Positions 1-13,345 of a stretch of 64,000 nucleotides of DNA are shown here, one piece after another. The first letter of the stretch is position 1, and each line of letters opens with the position of its first letter. A program made the position numbers and the translations under genes. The notes beneath the pieces were generated by a model. The model did no database searches, had not been told where the DNA came from, and saw only the letters and a list, made by a program, of their open reading frames with translations. The stretch covers positions 9,652,509 through 9,716,508 of the forward strand of contig CM055196.1 in assembly GCA_029224185.1 (NCBI GenBank), given 5' to 3'. This DNA is from Karalla daura (taxonomy: Eukaryota > Chordata > Actinopteri > Chaetodontiformes > Leiognathidae).

Positions 1-3000
1 CAGAACATGCAAACTGTACGCAGTCCTCCACAACATTACAAATATTGTATCAATGAACCACCAAAAAGACTGCAATCTAATGAGAGGAAAATACTTAAGA
101 AACGCTGTGTCCACAGTGACAGTATTGTAGAGTGTCACTTGCTTTTCACCTTGCTACTAATTCGTAATCAGGACATGCTCATATGATAGCAATCTATTGC
201 AGCATGTGCTCCACCCACCTTGGATGTTAAACGTAGGCACTTTTAGTAGTCTGAATACACACTTACAGACACACACAACTTTAATATGAGGAGCACATCT
301 AGAAATTTTGAAATGTGATAGTTCTGCTGTCCTCTATCAACCTTAGGATATGCAGTGTCTGTCATAGCACTAAGGTCATCAATTTTTAAGTCGCTACACT
401 GCTGCATTCATTTCACTTATTTTGGAATTTGGGCCTGGCCCAAAATGTATTGTCATGTATCACACTCAGCTCCAACTCATTACTGACTACCGCCAAAGGC
501 ATATCTAGTCTAATCTTCCTTTCTCTCTTTTTCTTGCTTGTCGTCCACCCCCCACCACCCGCATGTCTTTATGTCGTAGAACGGAAGGAAAACATATTTT
601 ACTCCCTCATCAGAAGAGAAACACTGCTTGGCATTTCTACAATGTTGGCTGGGTGAATCAGAGTTTGGATTTAAAAAATTGAAGTGTATACTTCAAGTGC
701 GTGTTGTTTTAACTCTTGGAGCATTTTGAAAGTTGCACCTTTGGGATGAATACATTTATTTCTCTCCCTGAATTGAGGACATTTTACCGGTCCTCTCCTC
801 TTCGAGGAGCTGCAGCTGGGATTGTGTCGATCATGAGGTTGGTAATACAGTACCTCACAAGGATAAAAAGAGGTGAAAGCATATGTTTGCAAATTCTCAC
901 CAATGCTAGCATTATGAGTGTGAGATCATCAAAGATTATGCTACCATATTACACATAATCTCCTCTTAAGCTCTGTCGGGCTGTTGTGAGTTACAAAATC
1001 TCTTTATTACCCATGCCTCTGTTTTCTAGAAACACACAATCAATACCCAGCTTTTGGGTTGCAGCGTTCCATCGATAAGTCATTTATCAATATCACTGAG
1101 GCTAATGCCTCGTGCCTATTCTAGTGCGTCAATATTCTCCTTTGGACTAGATTACTACAACCAAATGGACTGCCTTATTAATCAGATAATGTCAGTCACC
1201 AATCCCAACCACTCATGGACATTATTAAATTTGATCACACATACATCAATTGTGTTGTATTATATGATTTACAAAGACCACTGGAAGCTCATCGTCAATG
1301 GATTGTGGAAGCTAAGAATTTTCTAATTCTCTAGATTGCTTCAGTCTTTGAGAAAAAAAGATTTAGTAGACATGGTAGCCTGTTACACATCACATTCTTT
1401 CATTTTCAATGCTGCCTGCTTTCCCAGTAAATCTCTTGATGGTCTCTAATTAGATAAAACTCCCTAGACACTGAAGCACAATATCAGATGGACACGGACA
1501 TGAAGTAGGACCTAACACACAAAGCCGATGAGCCAGTGACTCCACCATCACAGGCTTGGCATTGTAGCCCTCAAAGTCCCCCACCTCTGCCTCTCCTTGT
1601 CTGATCCAAGTGCTGCTCTTATCAGCCTCTTGCACACACTCTGTATCCACGGTAACTGTCTTACGCTACCGGTAGTAGGGCAGTGATGTGCAACTAGTAT
1701 TTTTCTGTGGGGATCATGGTCCATTTTTGCTCAGAGCTGCAGAAATAATGTGTCAGGGGGCGACAGTAATAATGTTGTTCAGAATCAAACATCCAGCACA
1801 GCTAATATGATGACTTTGATTCTCACTGCACAGTTCAATGTGTAAGCAATTAAGCCTAGGCTCATATTCCTAAGGCAAATTGAAATGTATCATACATCAG
1901 TAGTTCTTTCAGTCGTTGGTGACACAAGGGAGAGAATTTGTGGTGTTATTAATGAATTACTTTTTGTGGTATTCCTTTGAACACATTTTGATCGCATTAT
2001 AGTTAGGCTGGAGCAGCAGATATACTGTGTAAAGATCCTCCTGCTGCTTAACTCTGTAATGTCAAGATAACTAACTATAAATTGCAAATCAAAACTGAAA
2101 TCAAAAACTTTAACACTGAGAATTCAGAATAGTTGATTGCTTGTTTGCCTAACAAAGAAAGTCAAATTACAGAGACTTGTTTAACATTCTGTTTATTTTT
2201 TTTATAATTTCAGATGGAAATCTTGTATTTCTTACCCAACTGACTGAGGTACAATCTACAAACCCGGGTCCCAAAAATCTGCCTCACTTCGAGCTGTCCA
2301 ACCTTATTCCATCCTGTCAGCAGCAGGTGGCATGCACAGGCACAGGGAAAAGTGAGGGGGGCCCAGATGGGGCAAGCGAGAGGGGTATTAAATCTGGCAC
2401 GTGGCAATGTGGAAAAAGTCAAGATGGTAACATTGCAACTCTGTAAAATGACTCAGCCCACTGGTGACTCATCTGCTTCAAAAAGTATTTCGAGATGTAT
2501 TTTTAGAAATCATTATTCTGTCATCAGAGGATGGATGACAGCAATCCTTCCTGGCTAAGTATATGCTTTTTTTTTTCTTTTTTCTCAACAATGAGCCTTG
2601 GATACAAAATACATCTAAAGATTGGACCTATTTGTCACCTCTCTCCCAGTGGGAGAAATTTATTGTGAGATGGTGCTGAAGAAAAGGTGACCATCATTGC
2701 TTCAACTGCTTTGGTTTTGATATGGGCTGTGAGAACAGAGCTGTGTGTGGTTTACAGCGTAGCAGTCGAAGCATGAAAATATGCAGGCACAGATAAGCAC
2801 TTCAGTCAGGTGATCTCCTCTTTATGGGTGAATTCATGTTTCTGGTCTCCACCTACTGCCACAAAAATAGTACAGAGCACAGGTGCTTACAGTGTGAGCA
2901 GGCTAACTATATGGGGCACTGTGAAAAGCCAAAGCAAATATCAAATGGCAGAGGTGGAGGGGAAGCAAGGTTTTCCACAAGAGAAGACTTGATATTAAAA

Positions 3001-5783
3001 AGCAGCTTCTGAGCAATGTCCCTGTTGGAAATGGAGGCATTTCGTAAGGTATTCTTTTTTCTAGACCTGCAGTGAGGAAATGGAGAAATACAACTTCCTT
3101 CTCAATTGTGTTGGCAGGTTTATTTTTTGTGAGGTTAAGCATTAAATGTTCACTTAACAATAGAATCCATTTAACTTGTCACATGGGAATGTTCTCGAAT
3201 AAATTGCACAATTTGTCTGGACTTTTATGTCCTGAGTTATAACAGAAGATCTTCTGTTTCATAAAATAGCCTTGTCCTAATCTGATTAAGATGTACTGGA
3301 TATAAATTGATGCTCTCTTCTCTCCTAGGAAGAGAAACGTGAGTCAAACACAATGGGTGGTTTGTCTAAGGATGTTATGTCTTCGCTTTTCTCATGACAT
3401 GCTCATTTTCCTCCCACATCTGTGCTTCATCAGTTGCAAACTCTTGCCTTTGAGGCACAGCAGACCACTCACATGTTTGGGTTGCCAGTATACAACCTGA
3501 CAATCAGAGAAAGAGTTTGTGTGAATGAAAATATGGCTACAAAGGGAAATCAACATACATATACCTCGCATATGTGAAAACTGTTATAACAGTGTTGGAG
3601 ATTAATGACCTCTTTCAACAGCCATGCGTGCTTGGCCACAGCTGGACTACAGTCTACCATGACATCATAGCCAAGGACATTATTGGCACTCGAAAACAAT
3701 GACATGCAGTGTTTTCCTCTGCGGTCCCTCTCAGCAGGCCCCTAAACGTGGGCGCCGGGTCACAATGCTCCTCTGTGCCCCCTGACGTATGGCATCCTGG
3801 CACCGCGGTGGCCCTGGAAACTTCTCAGGATAAAATGCTGTGCCAGAAGCCTTCCAACCTCTCAGGCCCCAGGATGTCATCCTCTGGGGCTCATGCTTGA
3901 ATGCCTGGGACTCGTCTTACAAAACAGTGAAAGAGAGACAGCTCGAAGGTGAGAGCATTTAGTGAGATAGGCAGAGTGGGTGAGAAAAAGAAAGAGACAC
4001 CTTTGCATAGTTAAACACTTTCCTCTTCCAAATAGGCGAGACATCTTTAACCTTCAAACCAATCAGGCCTCCACTATCTTGAGTGTGCTAATGGTGATTT
4101 AAGGATTTCCACACATGTCGCGTGGAATATGAAGCACATTTCCCACCGATACCTTAAAAGCAAGCCCCCTCACATCACAAACCTCTCATTACCTTTCAAC
4201 ACTAGAGCTGACCCTCAGACCCATTCATCAGTGTCCTTGATCACAGTTTAGCATTGATGGCGAGGTGACGCCACGCCTGTCAGTCAAGAGGTTGCACCAT
4301 CATCCTCATTCCAACTCATTCAATAGCTGAGGGAGTGTAACTCCATTTGTGCATTTGCCGTAATCCCTAAGGTAATTAGAGATTTAACAGTAGAAAAGAT
4401 TCCCAAAATGTTCACTCAAACAACTGCGCCCGAGGCCAACAAAATAGGGTAGAATCTTTTGTGTGCACTCATGCTGGTGATGTGAGTGATTGGTGAGAAT
4501 AGAAAGAGAGAGAGAGAGACAGACAAAAGTTGGATTTAAAGCAAAAGATAGAGGCAGAGAACGGCTTGGGTGAAAGGGTGGGGTGATGTGGAGGGAAGAC
4601 AAAAACAGTGAATAAGGGGATGAAGATTGAATTTCGTCTTCACAGGCGACAACTCTGCCTGCGAGCAAACAAAAGGATGAAAAGATGACCCGGCGCTGTT
4701 CTGTGACTGACGGTTGGACAGTTCCCCATCTAGCTGAAGGCAGCCCCTCCCTCCCTCCAACTCCTTCTCTGGCTGCAAGTTTCCATCTGTCAGCGTGCAA
4801 TATCAACTCTTAGGACAATTACTGGGTTGGCAGAGGGCAAGCATATCGCTGAGTCAGCAAACAAACATAGAAGACTACCTGTCACGGAGAATGCAGGGAG
4901 GCTTAGGAGAAGGATACATGATGAGAAAAGAGAGGAAGTGAGGGAGTAAGAATGGATGAATCATTTTAGAAATGGAAATCTAATGACACTTAAGCCGCTT
5001 ATTAATTTGCCCGTGTGTGTGTGCATGCACACACGTGTGCCTGTCCCCTGTCTTTGAGGGAATTCAACTCTAGTGACAGCAAAAGCAGATTAAGAGATTA
5101 AGTTGTATGCTTCTGGGAAATAATAAAAAAAAAGGTAGCTGAATGAATCCAGTATGTATAGTGAGGCCAGGGGAAAATTGTTCTTTATAGAACTTGTGTT
5201 GGAAACATTTATATGGGGCGTAGTTGTAAGGTGAGAGTGAGTCATGCTGTTTGGATATGCGATCCTGTATAATGTTTTTCCTTGCGTCTCGTCATGTGAG
5301 CTAGAGGGGCCACAGGTTAGCATCACTTGGTAATGACTTTGTTGTTAGCAGGGAAAGGAATCGCGAAATCAGTAGGATTCATAATCGGCTCTGGGTGGGA
5401 AATGACCTACAGAGAATCACAATGACTTTGCCTTTATCTCCTTTGCTCACAGAGTTGCCTGTCCCACTCAAAATTGCCTTGCAAGTACACAGCGTAATCC
5501 CAAGGGATTAAATTGTTTTTACATGGAACATGTAGCATTGCAGCAGAGGGGTTTGTACTCCATGGTAAATATGAAATCAGTGCTTTGATGTAAACCACTA
5601 CAGGCCAACTATCCCTTTCCTTATTCCCACTTCCTTTTTGTTTCTTAACCCGCTCTCCCTCTTTTCCGGTTCTGTGTGTGTGTTTAGAAATAGGATCTTA
5701 CAGCTTAAATTGAAAGTGGGACTGCTCTGCAACACTCAACACATGGCGGCAGATGTGTGGCACTATATGTGTGTGTGTGTGTG

Positions 5784-5975
5784 GAGGGGGGGGGCAGAGG
5801 TAGGGAGAGACTGAGAGAAAGAGACAGATAGAGGAAAAGGACTAGTAGGAGGAGGAAAGAGAACGATGACAAAGGTAGGGAGCGGGAGGAGGGGCATTGA
5901 CAGACGTGACTACAGAGGAGGAGGAAAGATGAGAGACTGTGAGGGGAGGAGAGAGAGGAATGGAGAGGAGTTTAG
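5784..5975. repeat. Purine-rich (G+A) tract
   Basis: About 190 nt almost entirely of G and A on the plus strand, starting with a run of nine or more G after a short GT repeat and continuing as GA/GGA-type sequence. It precedes the CA microsatellite by about 125 nt. Confidence 0.75.
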
Positions 5976-6100
5976 AGGCTCTCTAACACTTTGCACTCCC
6001 AGCACAGCAGATGCCACATTCTGTCTGGCACAGTGATCTGTGGGCCTGCTCTATTTATACCCTCACTGTGTCACTTCAGGGCCAGCACAACACTCTCAGC

Positions 6101-6108
6101 ACGCACAC

Positions 6109-6173
<65 letters not shown>
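6101..6173. repeat. (AC)n microsatellite
   Basis: Near-perfect AC dinucleotide repeat of about 36 units with two early G interruptions. Frames of poly-Thr/His or Val/Cys across it are artefacts. Confidence 0.98.
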
Positions 6174-6176
<3 letters not shown>

Positions 6177-8249
6177 TCAGCTTCAGGATTTTGCAGGTCT
6201 CCTGCAATGACTGGAATAAGGCAGGTTAGAAAGACTCCCTGCAAAGTGCGGAAGCACACAGAGAGAGAAAACAGCATCACAGGCATTGCATGTTGAAAAT
6301 TCAGTTTTAATGTTTCAACGAAACTCACATGTGAGATGAGGTTTTTTTTTTAACTCTTCATTAATGCCTGGCTGGTTTTCATTGGCAGAACAGACCATGA
6401 GAAAAGTGAGAGCGAACAAACAGAGGTCTGATTTAGCAGCGGGAGGACCGGAGCCATTTGGATCGCCCCTGGTTACTGGCAATAACAGGCGCGAGTTACA
6501 TCAGCTTTCCACCTTAACAATGAGTGAAGTTGGGCAACACTAAGAGGAAAGTCTTAGTGAGTGTTCATGCAGAAAGGGAAGGGTGGAGTGGATGAGGACA
6601 GACAATTTAGACGCTCCAAAGCTGAACCAACAAATACAGCCACTCATGATCTTTTCCATAAAAGGGTGTTGCAATTTCACAGCCCTGCGACATACGTTTG
6701 TATGTAAATCGTCACATGGCTTCATGCTCTGAGGCTGCTGCTCACAGGGAAAGCTAGATAATGGTGCAGCTTTAATTTAACAGCGTGCGGTGGACAAAAA
6801 AACAGGTCGTCTTTTCTCGTGCTATATGTGTAATCTCATCTGTGAAGCTATGTTGCTTTGTTAAGAGGCACTACCCCTTCATGGTAAATGGCCTTTGTTT
6901 TTAATCAATCAGACCAAATGCTACAGAAGCAAAGCAGGGTTCATTACACACCCGGCTCAGAGAAACGACACCAGTCTACACATCCATCACGCTCACACAA
7001 AGCGGGCCTCTGCAATATAACACTAGCTGGTTTGGCAACGAAGGGTGTGCTCACACGCAACAAAATACAAACCCACGCTCACATTTACAAATATAGATGG
7101 ATGCGCACATCTACACACTCGCACATTTGCCTGTGACCTATGATGTGATAGGCAAAGTCACACAAACAAATTCTAATACCTCTGAAGGAGGCGGAGATGG
7201 AGGTGGCATTTAAGAATAAGATGAATATTTTATGCTGGTGCAATAAAAATAGGCTTGGAGGCAATCTCTTGAAGGGTCACCTTTGACATCATGAAAAATG
7301 AAAGGCTAAATCACGTCTGTAATAGTTGTGTCTGTCACTGTGCGGGAGTAAGAGAGGGAAACTTCAAAGACGCAATCTGCCACCTATATCAGGTCACATA
7401 CGTTCCAAAAAAATGAAATCAAAGCTAAAATATGAGTGTGTGAGACTATGTAAACCAGAGAGTGAGCACTCCAGCTGTCAGAGGATCAGAGAGCCATGTG
7501 TGTGTGCGTGCCAGCGAGCGTAGGAGAGAACAACAACAAACTCTTTCTCCTCTTTGAAGTGGCCCGTATCACCTTCCCGCCCCTGCTCCGCACCCCTCCA
7601 CTGTCCATCAGCAAGCCATAAATCCACGCGCTCATCTGCCGATGTGCCTCTGAAGTCCAGGAATGCTCGAGTGGGAATTTGAGGCCTGGTGAGTTATGGG
7701 AACACCTGGGAGGGTTGAAGGGGGGACAGGGAGAAGATGGAGGGGGGGTTGCTCAGGCATCCTTATACCTATGAAGGGCAACATGATGACAGCCAACAAG
7801 GCTGATGGATTAGTTCTGGTGGTCGAGAATCTTAGGTGTGGATAAAGTGCCTTTGAATTGCGGAATAAGTGGGAAATGTAAGCCTGCCGACAGCATGCAC
7901 TCGTCCGCCCACATCTATTGTTTTTACAAGCTGGGGATCTGAGCTTGTAATGCGGTCTAGACGTAAAGTCAGAAATGGCAGAGAAGTTGCGGATAGTGGT
8001 AAGATGTGTGTTGAAGGAATGACAGGGGTCATAAAAAGCAGAACGCGGCCTGGCTTGACTCCGTTGTTCCTCTGCAGCAAGCTGGCATTCTCAGCGCTTT
8101 CAAAGTCACCGTCACTACATCGCCCTCCATTTGTTTGTCTGTCAGTGACAGCAGAGGATTGTTTGAATCTGTGTACCAGGTGTGGTACCAGGCCTTGGCT
8201 CTCTTTCAGTCTCTTTCTCTGTACATTGTGCACATATTTTTGTTGAGCT

Positions 8250-8335
8250 GCAGCTGTTGTTTTCATCACTGATTATTCTTTCCATTACTTCAATCAATTA
8301 TTTACTCTAAAAATGTCTTTCACAATTTCTAGCTC
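8250..8335. repeat. Possible degenerate dispersed-repeat fragment
   Basis: The sequence around TTTTCATCACTGATTATTC and AATCAATTATTTACTC resembles a short repeat common in teleost intergenic DNA. Identification is from memory of the pattern only, and the match is eroded. Confidence 0.35.
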
Positions 8336-9339
8336 TCCATTTTCATGTCGCAAGTATTCAGAGGGCAATTATACCAGTGATAGATTTAACCTTCAGATGG
8401 AGCTAAGTAGCCAATTAAGCTAATTAACTTGTTTTTATAACAAGAACCCTGTGATTCCCTATTTGCTGTTGGAGTTCTGACCATGTATCAGTGAAATGGA
8501 TAAAAAAAACACCAGAGGGCTCAAGAATTTTGTTAGTGAGAGCTGCAGCCGGGTCCTGCAGCAGAAACTCCTTGATTTGGACGGGGACTCAGTGACTCAT
8601 GGTGCAAACTCCAACAATCCTCATGGAAACCCACTTACACCTATCATTGTCAACCTCACAGCTAAGAGAGAGAAGCTTGGATAATGGGGGGGGTATTCAC
8701 AGTGTATATGCTGATTCACCTAGATATATGTGTTCCAGCAAACCCCAGTGCACAGGAGGAATATCAGGAGATAAAAAGATGTGATTCCCTGTGGAAGAGC
8801 CAAAGATAGTTGAAGGAGAGAGAAACCGCCAAACACGGCTGTGTGAGCTCTTGGGACAGCAGCAGACAGCGGGTCGCTCTAAGACAGGGTTGCTCACGGC
8901 CCAGAGACTGAGGGAGAAACCCTGGGAAGATCCACGGAGGGGATGGACTGGGCAAATATGAATCAAGATAGCAAATACACAATCCACTATGACCTTCTTT
9001 TAATCACTACGTGCCAAGGAGAGGCAGGTTCATTTTATGTAAGACTCACAGGATGCACAGAATAGTCAAGATACTGACCTTTGACCCCTTGGCCATTCTT
9101 AACACAGAAGCCATTCCTAATCAGAGGCCTTGACCTTGACCTACCAACAGGTGGGAGGCAAGTGCCTCGTCCTCATCGCGTGTGTTTCATAGTAGGTTTT
9201 GCTGTGTTTTTATGATGATTCTAGATTATTTATATGGAGTAAATAGGGTCACATAATGAGTAGTGTCTTCTAATGTGCAGGTGAGTTATACTGTACACAT
9301 ATGAAAATAAGATTTGAGCACTTTGAGTTGTTTCTTTAT

Positions 9340-9505
9340 CACTCTTCCTCCCACTATCCAAAAACATGCATGGTTAGTCAGTGTGAACATGAGCTTGTTA
9401 TGGACTGACTGTCTATTCAGGGTTTATCTGTGGATATGCCAGCCGACCCCAGTGACACCGTTAAGGTTCAAATCAGGTAAGATAATGGATGGATGGACAT
9501 TTCTA
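9340..9505 (+). repeat. Dispersed repeat, copy 1, with ATGG-type tail
   Basis: Shares the CTCCCAC..TCCAAAAACATGCA core with copies at 13165, 22888, 34160 and 60235 and ends in GATAATGGATGGATGG, a tail typical of a very common teleost interspersed repeat (LINE 3'-tail or SINE-like). Family name not certain. Confidence 0.65.
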
Positions 9506-11546
9506 TAATATCAAATTTGAAAAGTAATTACAGCAGAAGGTAATGAGGAGACTGAAGCACTGGCAGGTGCACATAAACAAAGCTTTTTCTAAACTTTGTT
9601 TGCAAACTGCAATGCCTTTCACAAGAATGATATTCCCTTCATGTAAAATTGGGGGGAAATGGGAACAAGGATAGTGATTTGCATTCAGGGTGTATGCAGC
9701 AGCAGACTTCCTCCAGCTCTAAAAGATAGAGGGAATTCAGATGGAAGAATTTAATCTGCTTTTCTTTATTCCGTCCCACATAAAAAACAAACAACTGAGT
9801 AAACAACTGCAATGTCAGAGACAGCGTGGGCAGATGAATGCCAATCACATACAAATTTTCAGACTATCTGTAAAAATATAAACATTCTGGGAAGTCATAG
9901 GTGTCTATGGGAGAGTTTTTGCTACTGTACAGGTTCCCACAAACCCCTGTGCTGTGTATCTGGCCTTGATATCGGGTAATATAATTTAAAGGAATAGATC
10001 TATTGTGGAATTTGCACATTATAAACCATTACATGTGATGGAACTGCTTGACCTCCAAAGTCCAGGACATTGGGCAGGCATTATAGAGGAAAGACACTCC
10101 ATGGGAAACTGACTCATTATGGAGGCACTAAAGCAAGGACTTGTGCACAATGCTGGAGAAAATAGGCTGCAGGGAAGATGAAGCGTCATGTGCTCGGTTG
10201 GTCTGAATGGAGTCTCTTGTTACTATTTGCTTGCTTCATTCACACTGCATTTAGAAAGAAGTACGTTTTTTCTCTTTAACGTTACATAACATTGTAACTC
10301 TATTCCGGGTAATGCCAGACAGGGCTTTTGGAATACTATCTAACGAAAGAGTGTGGCTGAGCTAATGTTACTGTGAACTCTGATAGCATCCCTGGCACAC
10401 AGTGAGGAAACAAAACACAGTGGATGTGCAGTCATGCATGGGTCTGCTTTGAACGGTACTTCACAATGTAAATGACGTGGTCCTTGGAAGTAATGTACAG
10501 TTAACACTTCAAGCAGTAAACTACAAACCCTAAACATTTGCAACTTCTGCTGGAGCTGATAAACACACTGTTAAATCCATTGCTTACACTCCTGCTGCTG
10601 TGCTGAGAAGACACTTAAGGACGTCTTCTCGACACTATGAATGTTTTTGTGTCTCTGCTGTAGCACTCCAGCATATGGAGAAACCAGAAGCTGGACTAGC
10701 CTGCTGTGCCTCATTAAGGTTGCAAAGCTAAAATTGAATACTGACTGTTAGTGGGAGGGGTTAGTCATCAGGCATTTTCTCAGTGCCCAAGGTGATATCT
10801 TGAAATGACTTCACAGACCATATCCCAACGAATTCAATTTACAATAACATCGAAGGGAGCTACTGTACATGAGCTATTCATTATCTTAATTGTTGTCAGT
10901 GACTTTCATGTTGATCAACTAGTCAGTTGATCAACTAATTGTTTTCTTATGTGCACCGTGTCGGGAATGAAGCCATAAAGATGAATTGAATATTGCTCTG
11001 TGTTATGGGAGGCAAAGCAGAAGAAACATAAATGTCAAAATGCAAATGGATAAATCACGCTGTTGTACTCTCTTTGCCTATGCTGAAGATGCCTGTTTCC
11101 TGTCCCAGTGTGTGTGCCTCAGCCAGTTACTGCAGCCTCTCATTTATTGTTGCAAGGCCAACAAATTTTCCTTTAGATTGAGTCATAGACAGATGGTGAT
11201 CTCAACAATATATTTCAAATCCGTAGTGTCCAATAAATCCCCAACCTTCTCTCTCTATTAAGTATAAATGATATATAATGAATGAGGTGGCTCAAAAATC
11301 GAAGGGCCAAGGATAAGTGAAAAGATAAAAAAAATCTTCGAAAATAACAGATATTCCCCCTATGATAGACAGCACTGTATTACAAAAGATTGTGGAATCC
11401 TGCAAAGATTTAGTTTCTCATTCAGTGGGATCGATTTTGTAGAAGATGTCTTTGTAACCGGCCTAGATGATTAGCCCCCGCCCACAATCAATCAATGCTC
11501 ACAGGATCTTACAATGGCAATATTTTCAGAGGCCAAATAGATGAGA
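9506..11546. other. Intergenic DNA, no gene supported
   Basis: Non-coding by inspection. The only local structure noted is a pair of identical 10-nt palindromes at 10910-10919 and 10926-10935. Confidence 0.65.
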
Positions 11547-11940
11547 TACAACCCCGATTAGAAAAAAAAAGTTGGAGCGCTGTGTAAAACATCAATCACA
11601 ACAGAATGCAATCATTTGCAATCAATCTGTTCCCAAGGCCATTTAGACAATCCGTCATACAATCATGTTTGACAAAGTGGTGAACTTCGTGCCAGTCTTG
11701 CTTGTGAACGACTTTCTAATCATGATTCTATCACCTGTTACCAATGAGCATGTTTACCTGGGCTGGGTTCCAAATGGCAGATTTTGGAACATATATTCAT
11801 GCAAATCAATGAGATTAATAATGAGGTACAGCCTTAAATATGTTGTGTTCAGTGTCTGTCAAAAGGATTGTCAAAAGCACACCCTGCGTCGTTTATGTAT
11901 TACAGACAGTGCCACAACTTTTCTTTGGATTTGGAGAGAA
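11547..11940. mobile_element. Degenerate non-autonomous DNA transposon (MITE-like)
   Basis: Left end TACAACCCCGATTAG..AAAAAGTTGGAGCGCTGTGTAAA is mirrored by the reverse complement of the right end near 11899-11940 (TTACAGACAGTGCCACAACTTTTCTTTGG). Internal sequence includes CAGAATGCAATCATTTGCAATC and CACCTGTTACCAATGAGC..TGTTTACCTG, both familiar from an abundant teleost MITE. No open transposase frame, so it is not active. Confidence 0.65.
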
Positions 11941-13164
11941 AAGTGAGAAGACCTTATAAAACCAAGACAAGAACAGCAGCCGCATCATGATAACAAAGAC
12001 TCTTTGTTCGGTCGGATTCAGTCTTGCTGATTCACAAAATGATATGGCCCACGGCATTTCCTGTAACTCCCACCCTGTCTTTCAAGTGCTTGTTTTTTTT
12101 ATTCGAAAGATATTGAACCCTCCCACTTCTAGCATTTCAGTTCTGTTAACAAAAGATGTGCGTTTTGCAACTCTTAAGGTTAAAAGACAAACATCTGCTT
12201 TGCCAGTCGATGTGGGAGGAAGTGTGCCACATCACCGTGAATTGTTTCCCCTTCAGTGTAGTTAATACAAGGGTGTCGAGCAGAACGAGACGCTAAACCT
12301 CGCCCTGCAGTTGTGTCAGACCATAATTGCAGTGGCTGCTGGCGTGGGCTGGATGTCTCAGGGTTGTTATTTGAGATGAGTCAGGTTCCAGGTGTGAAGT
12401 AAAAGGAATGTCTTTGGGAAAGGCAATAGCTTTAAAGTTAGCATAATAACATATTATTAAAATTTGATCACGAAAGACAAGGAAAGCAGAATGTCTGCTT
12501 TTTAATTAATGTCTTTATAGTTTTATCTGATTTATGTGACAACCTTGGTGTCAGGCAAGAATGGAAAAGAAAGTCCCTTGATCATGGAGAAATAAGGAAA
12601 AGATGAGCTCTACCAGCTTTCACAATTGGCCCCCGTAGGACACATATGTTGGTGTTTTTCTTAAACACTGAAATTGTCTATGACCCAAAGGCTTAAAATG
12701 AGTAATCTAAAGGCACACTGAGGAATTTTCCAGTTTCCTTCCTCACAGTGCATTTGTAAAATCCTGCTTTGCTGACATCTTTTGCAAGGTTGCAGTTGTA
12801 TTGATGCACTTTATTTCTACTTGTTACTGCCAGAAACTATCTGTAAAATGGTGTGAAACTGGTAAGTCTAATGCTTTCCTTGTGTGCTTGTGAATGTGCA
12901 TGCAAGTCATTTACTTTGCAAACCAAATGGAGGCTTGAATGTGTGGACACTGGTTCAAAGCATAGATACAGATAACATCAAATTCCCATCCACACAACTT
13001 CATGACTGAACAATTGCTAAGCATGTTGTCACTAGTAACATTGCAATATGATTATTGTGAGATATTGAACAAGCAGTATCACAATGTGACTTCTAGTATC
13101 CTTAAAAAAAAGAAATAGTGTCAGAAACGCAGGCGAAAAGCATGGTAGTCTCACAGCAGGAAGC
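11941..13164. other. Intergenic DNA, nothing recognised
   Basis: Short frames only; no domain, splice-site pair or repeat recognised. Confidence 0.6.
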
Positions 13165-13345
13165 TCCCTGTGTTTGTGTGGGTTTTCTCTGGGTACTTTC
13201 AGTTCTCTCATAGCCCAAAAACATGCATATTTAGGTCAATTGGAAACTCTTAATTGCCCCTAGTTGCGAATGTGCATGTGAAAGTGGGTGTGTGTGTATT
13301 TGTGTGCGCGCGTGTGTGTGCGTGTATGCTTGAGATATAGGCACC
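13165..13345 (+). repeat. Dispersed repeat, copy 2
   Basis: Contains GTGTGGGTTTTCTCTGGGTAC, CCAAAAACATGCA and AACTCTTAATTGCCCCTAGTTG, then runs into GT-rich sequence with CG steps (13290-13325). It is the best copy of the 5' part of this repeat in the window. Confidence 0.75.

Larger units (their letters stand above)
1..9330. other. Intergenic DNA on the 3' side of fjx1, no gene supported
   Basis: No frame here shows a recognisable domain, a codon bias different from background, or paired splice sites. Apart from the purine-rich tract and CA repeat near 5.8-6.2 kb and a possible old dispersed-repeat fragment near 8250-8335, I see only unique-looking non-coding sequence. In the human arrangement TRIM44 lies beyond FJX1, but I see none of its exons. 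Confidence 0.7.

Noticed and set aside
2177..2446. Frame with a faint resemblance to a LINE endonuclease start (GTW... pattern)
   Set aside because: Match is a few residues only, and no endonuclease or reverse transcriptase motifs follow.
4384..4806. 140-codon minus-strand frame
   Set aside because: Low-complexity Ser/Leu-rich product from GA-rich DNA; no splice or domain support.
7832..8269. 145-codon minus-strand frame overlapped by a 125-codon plus-strand frame
   Set aside because: Neither has a domain or codon signature; mutual shadows.
9465..9474. tRNA B-box-like GGTTCAAATC
   Set aside because: No A box or cloverleaf around it; it falls inside the tail of a dispersed repeat.
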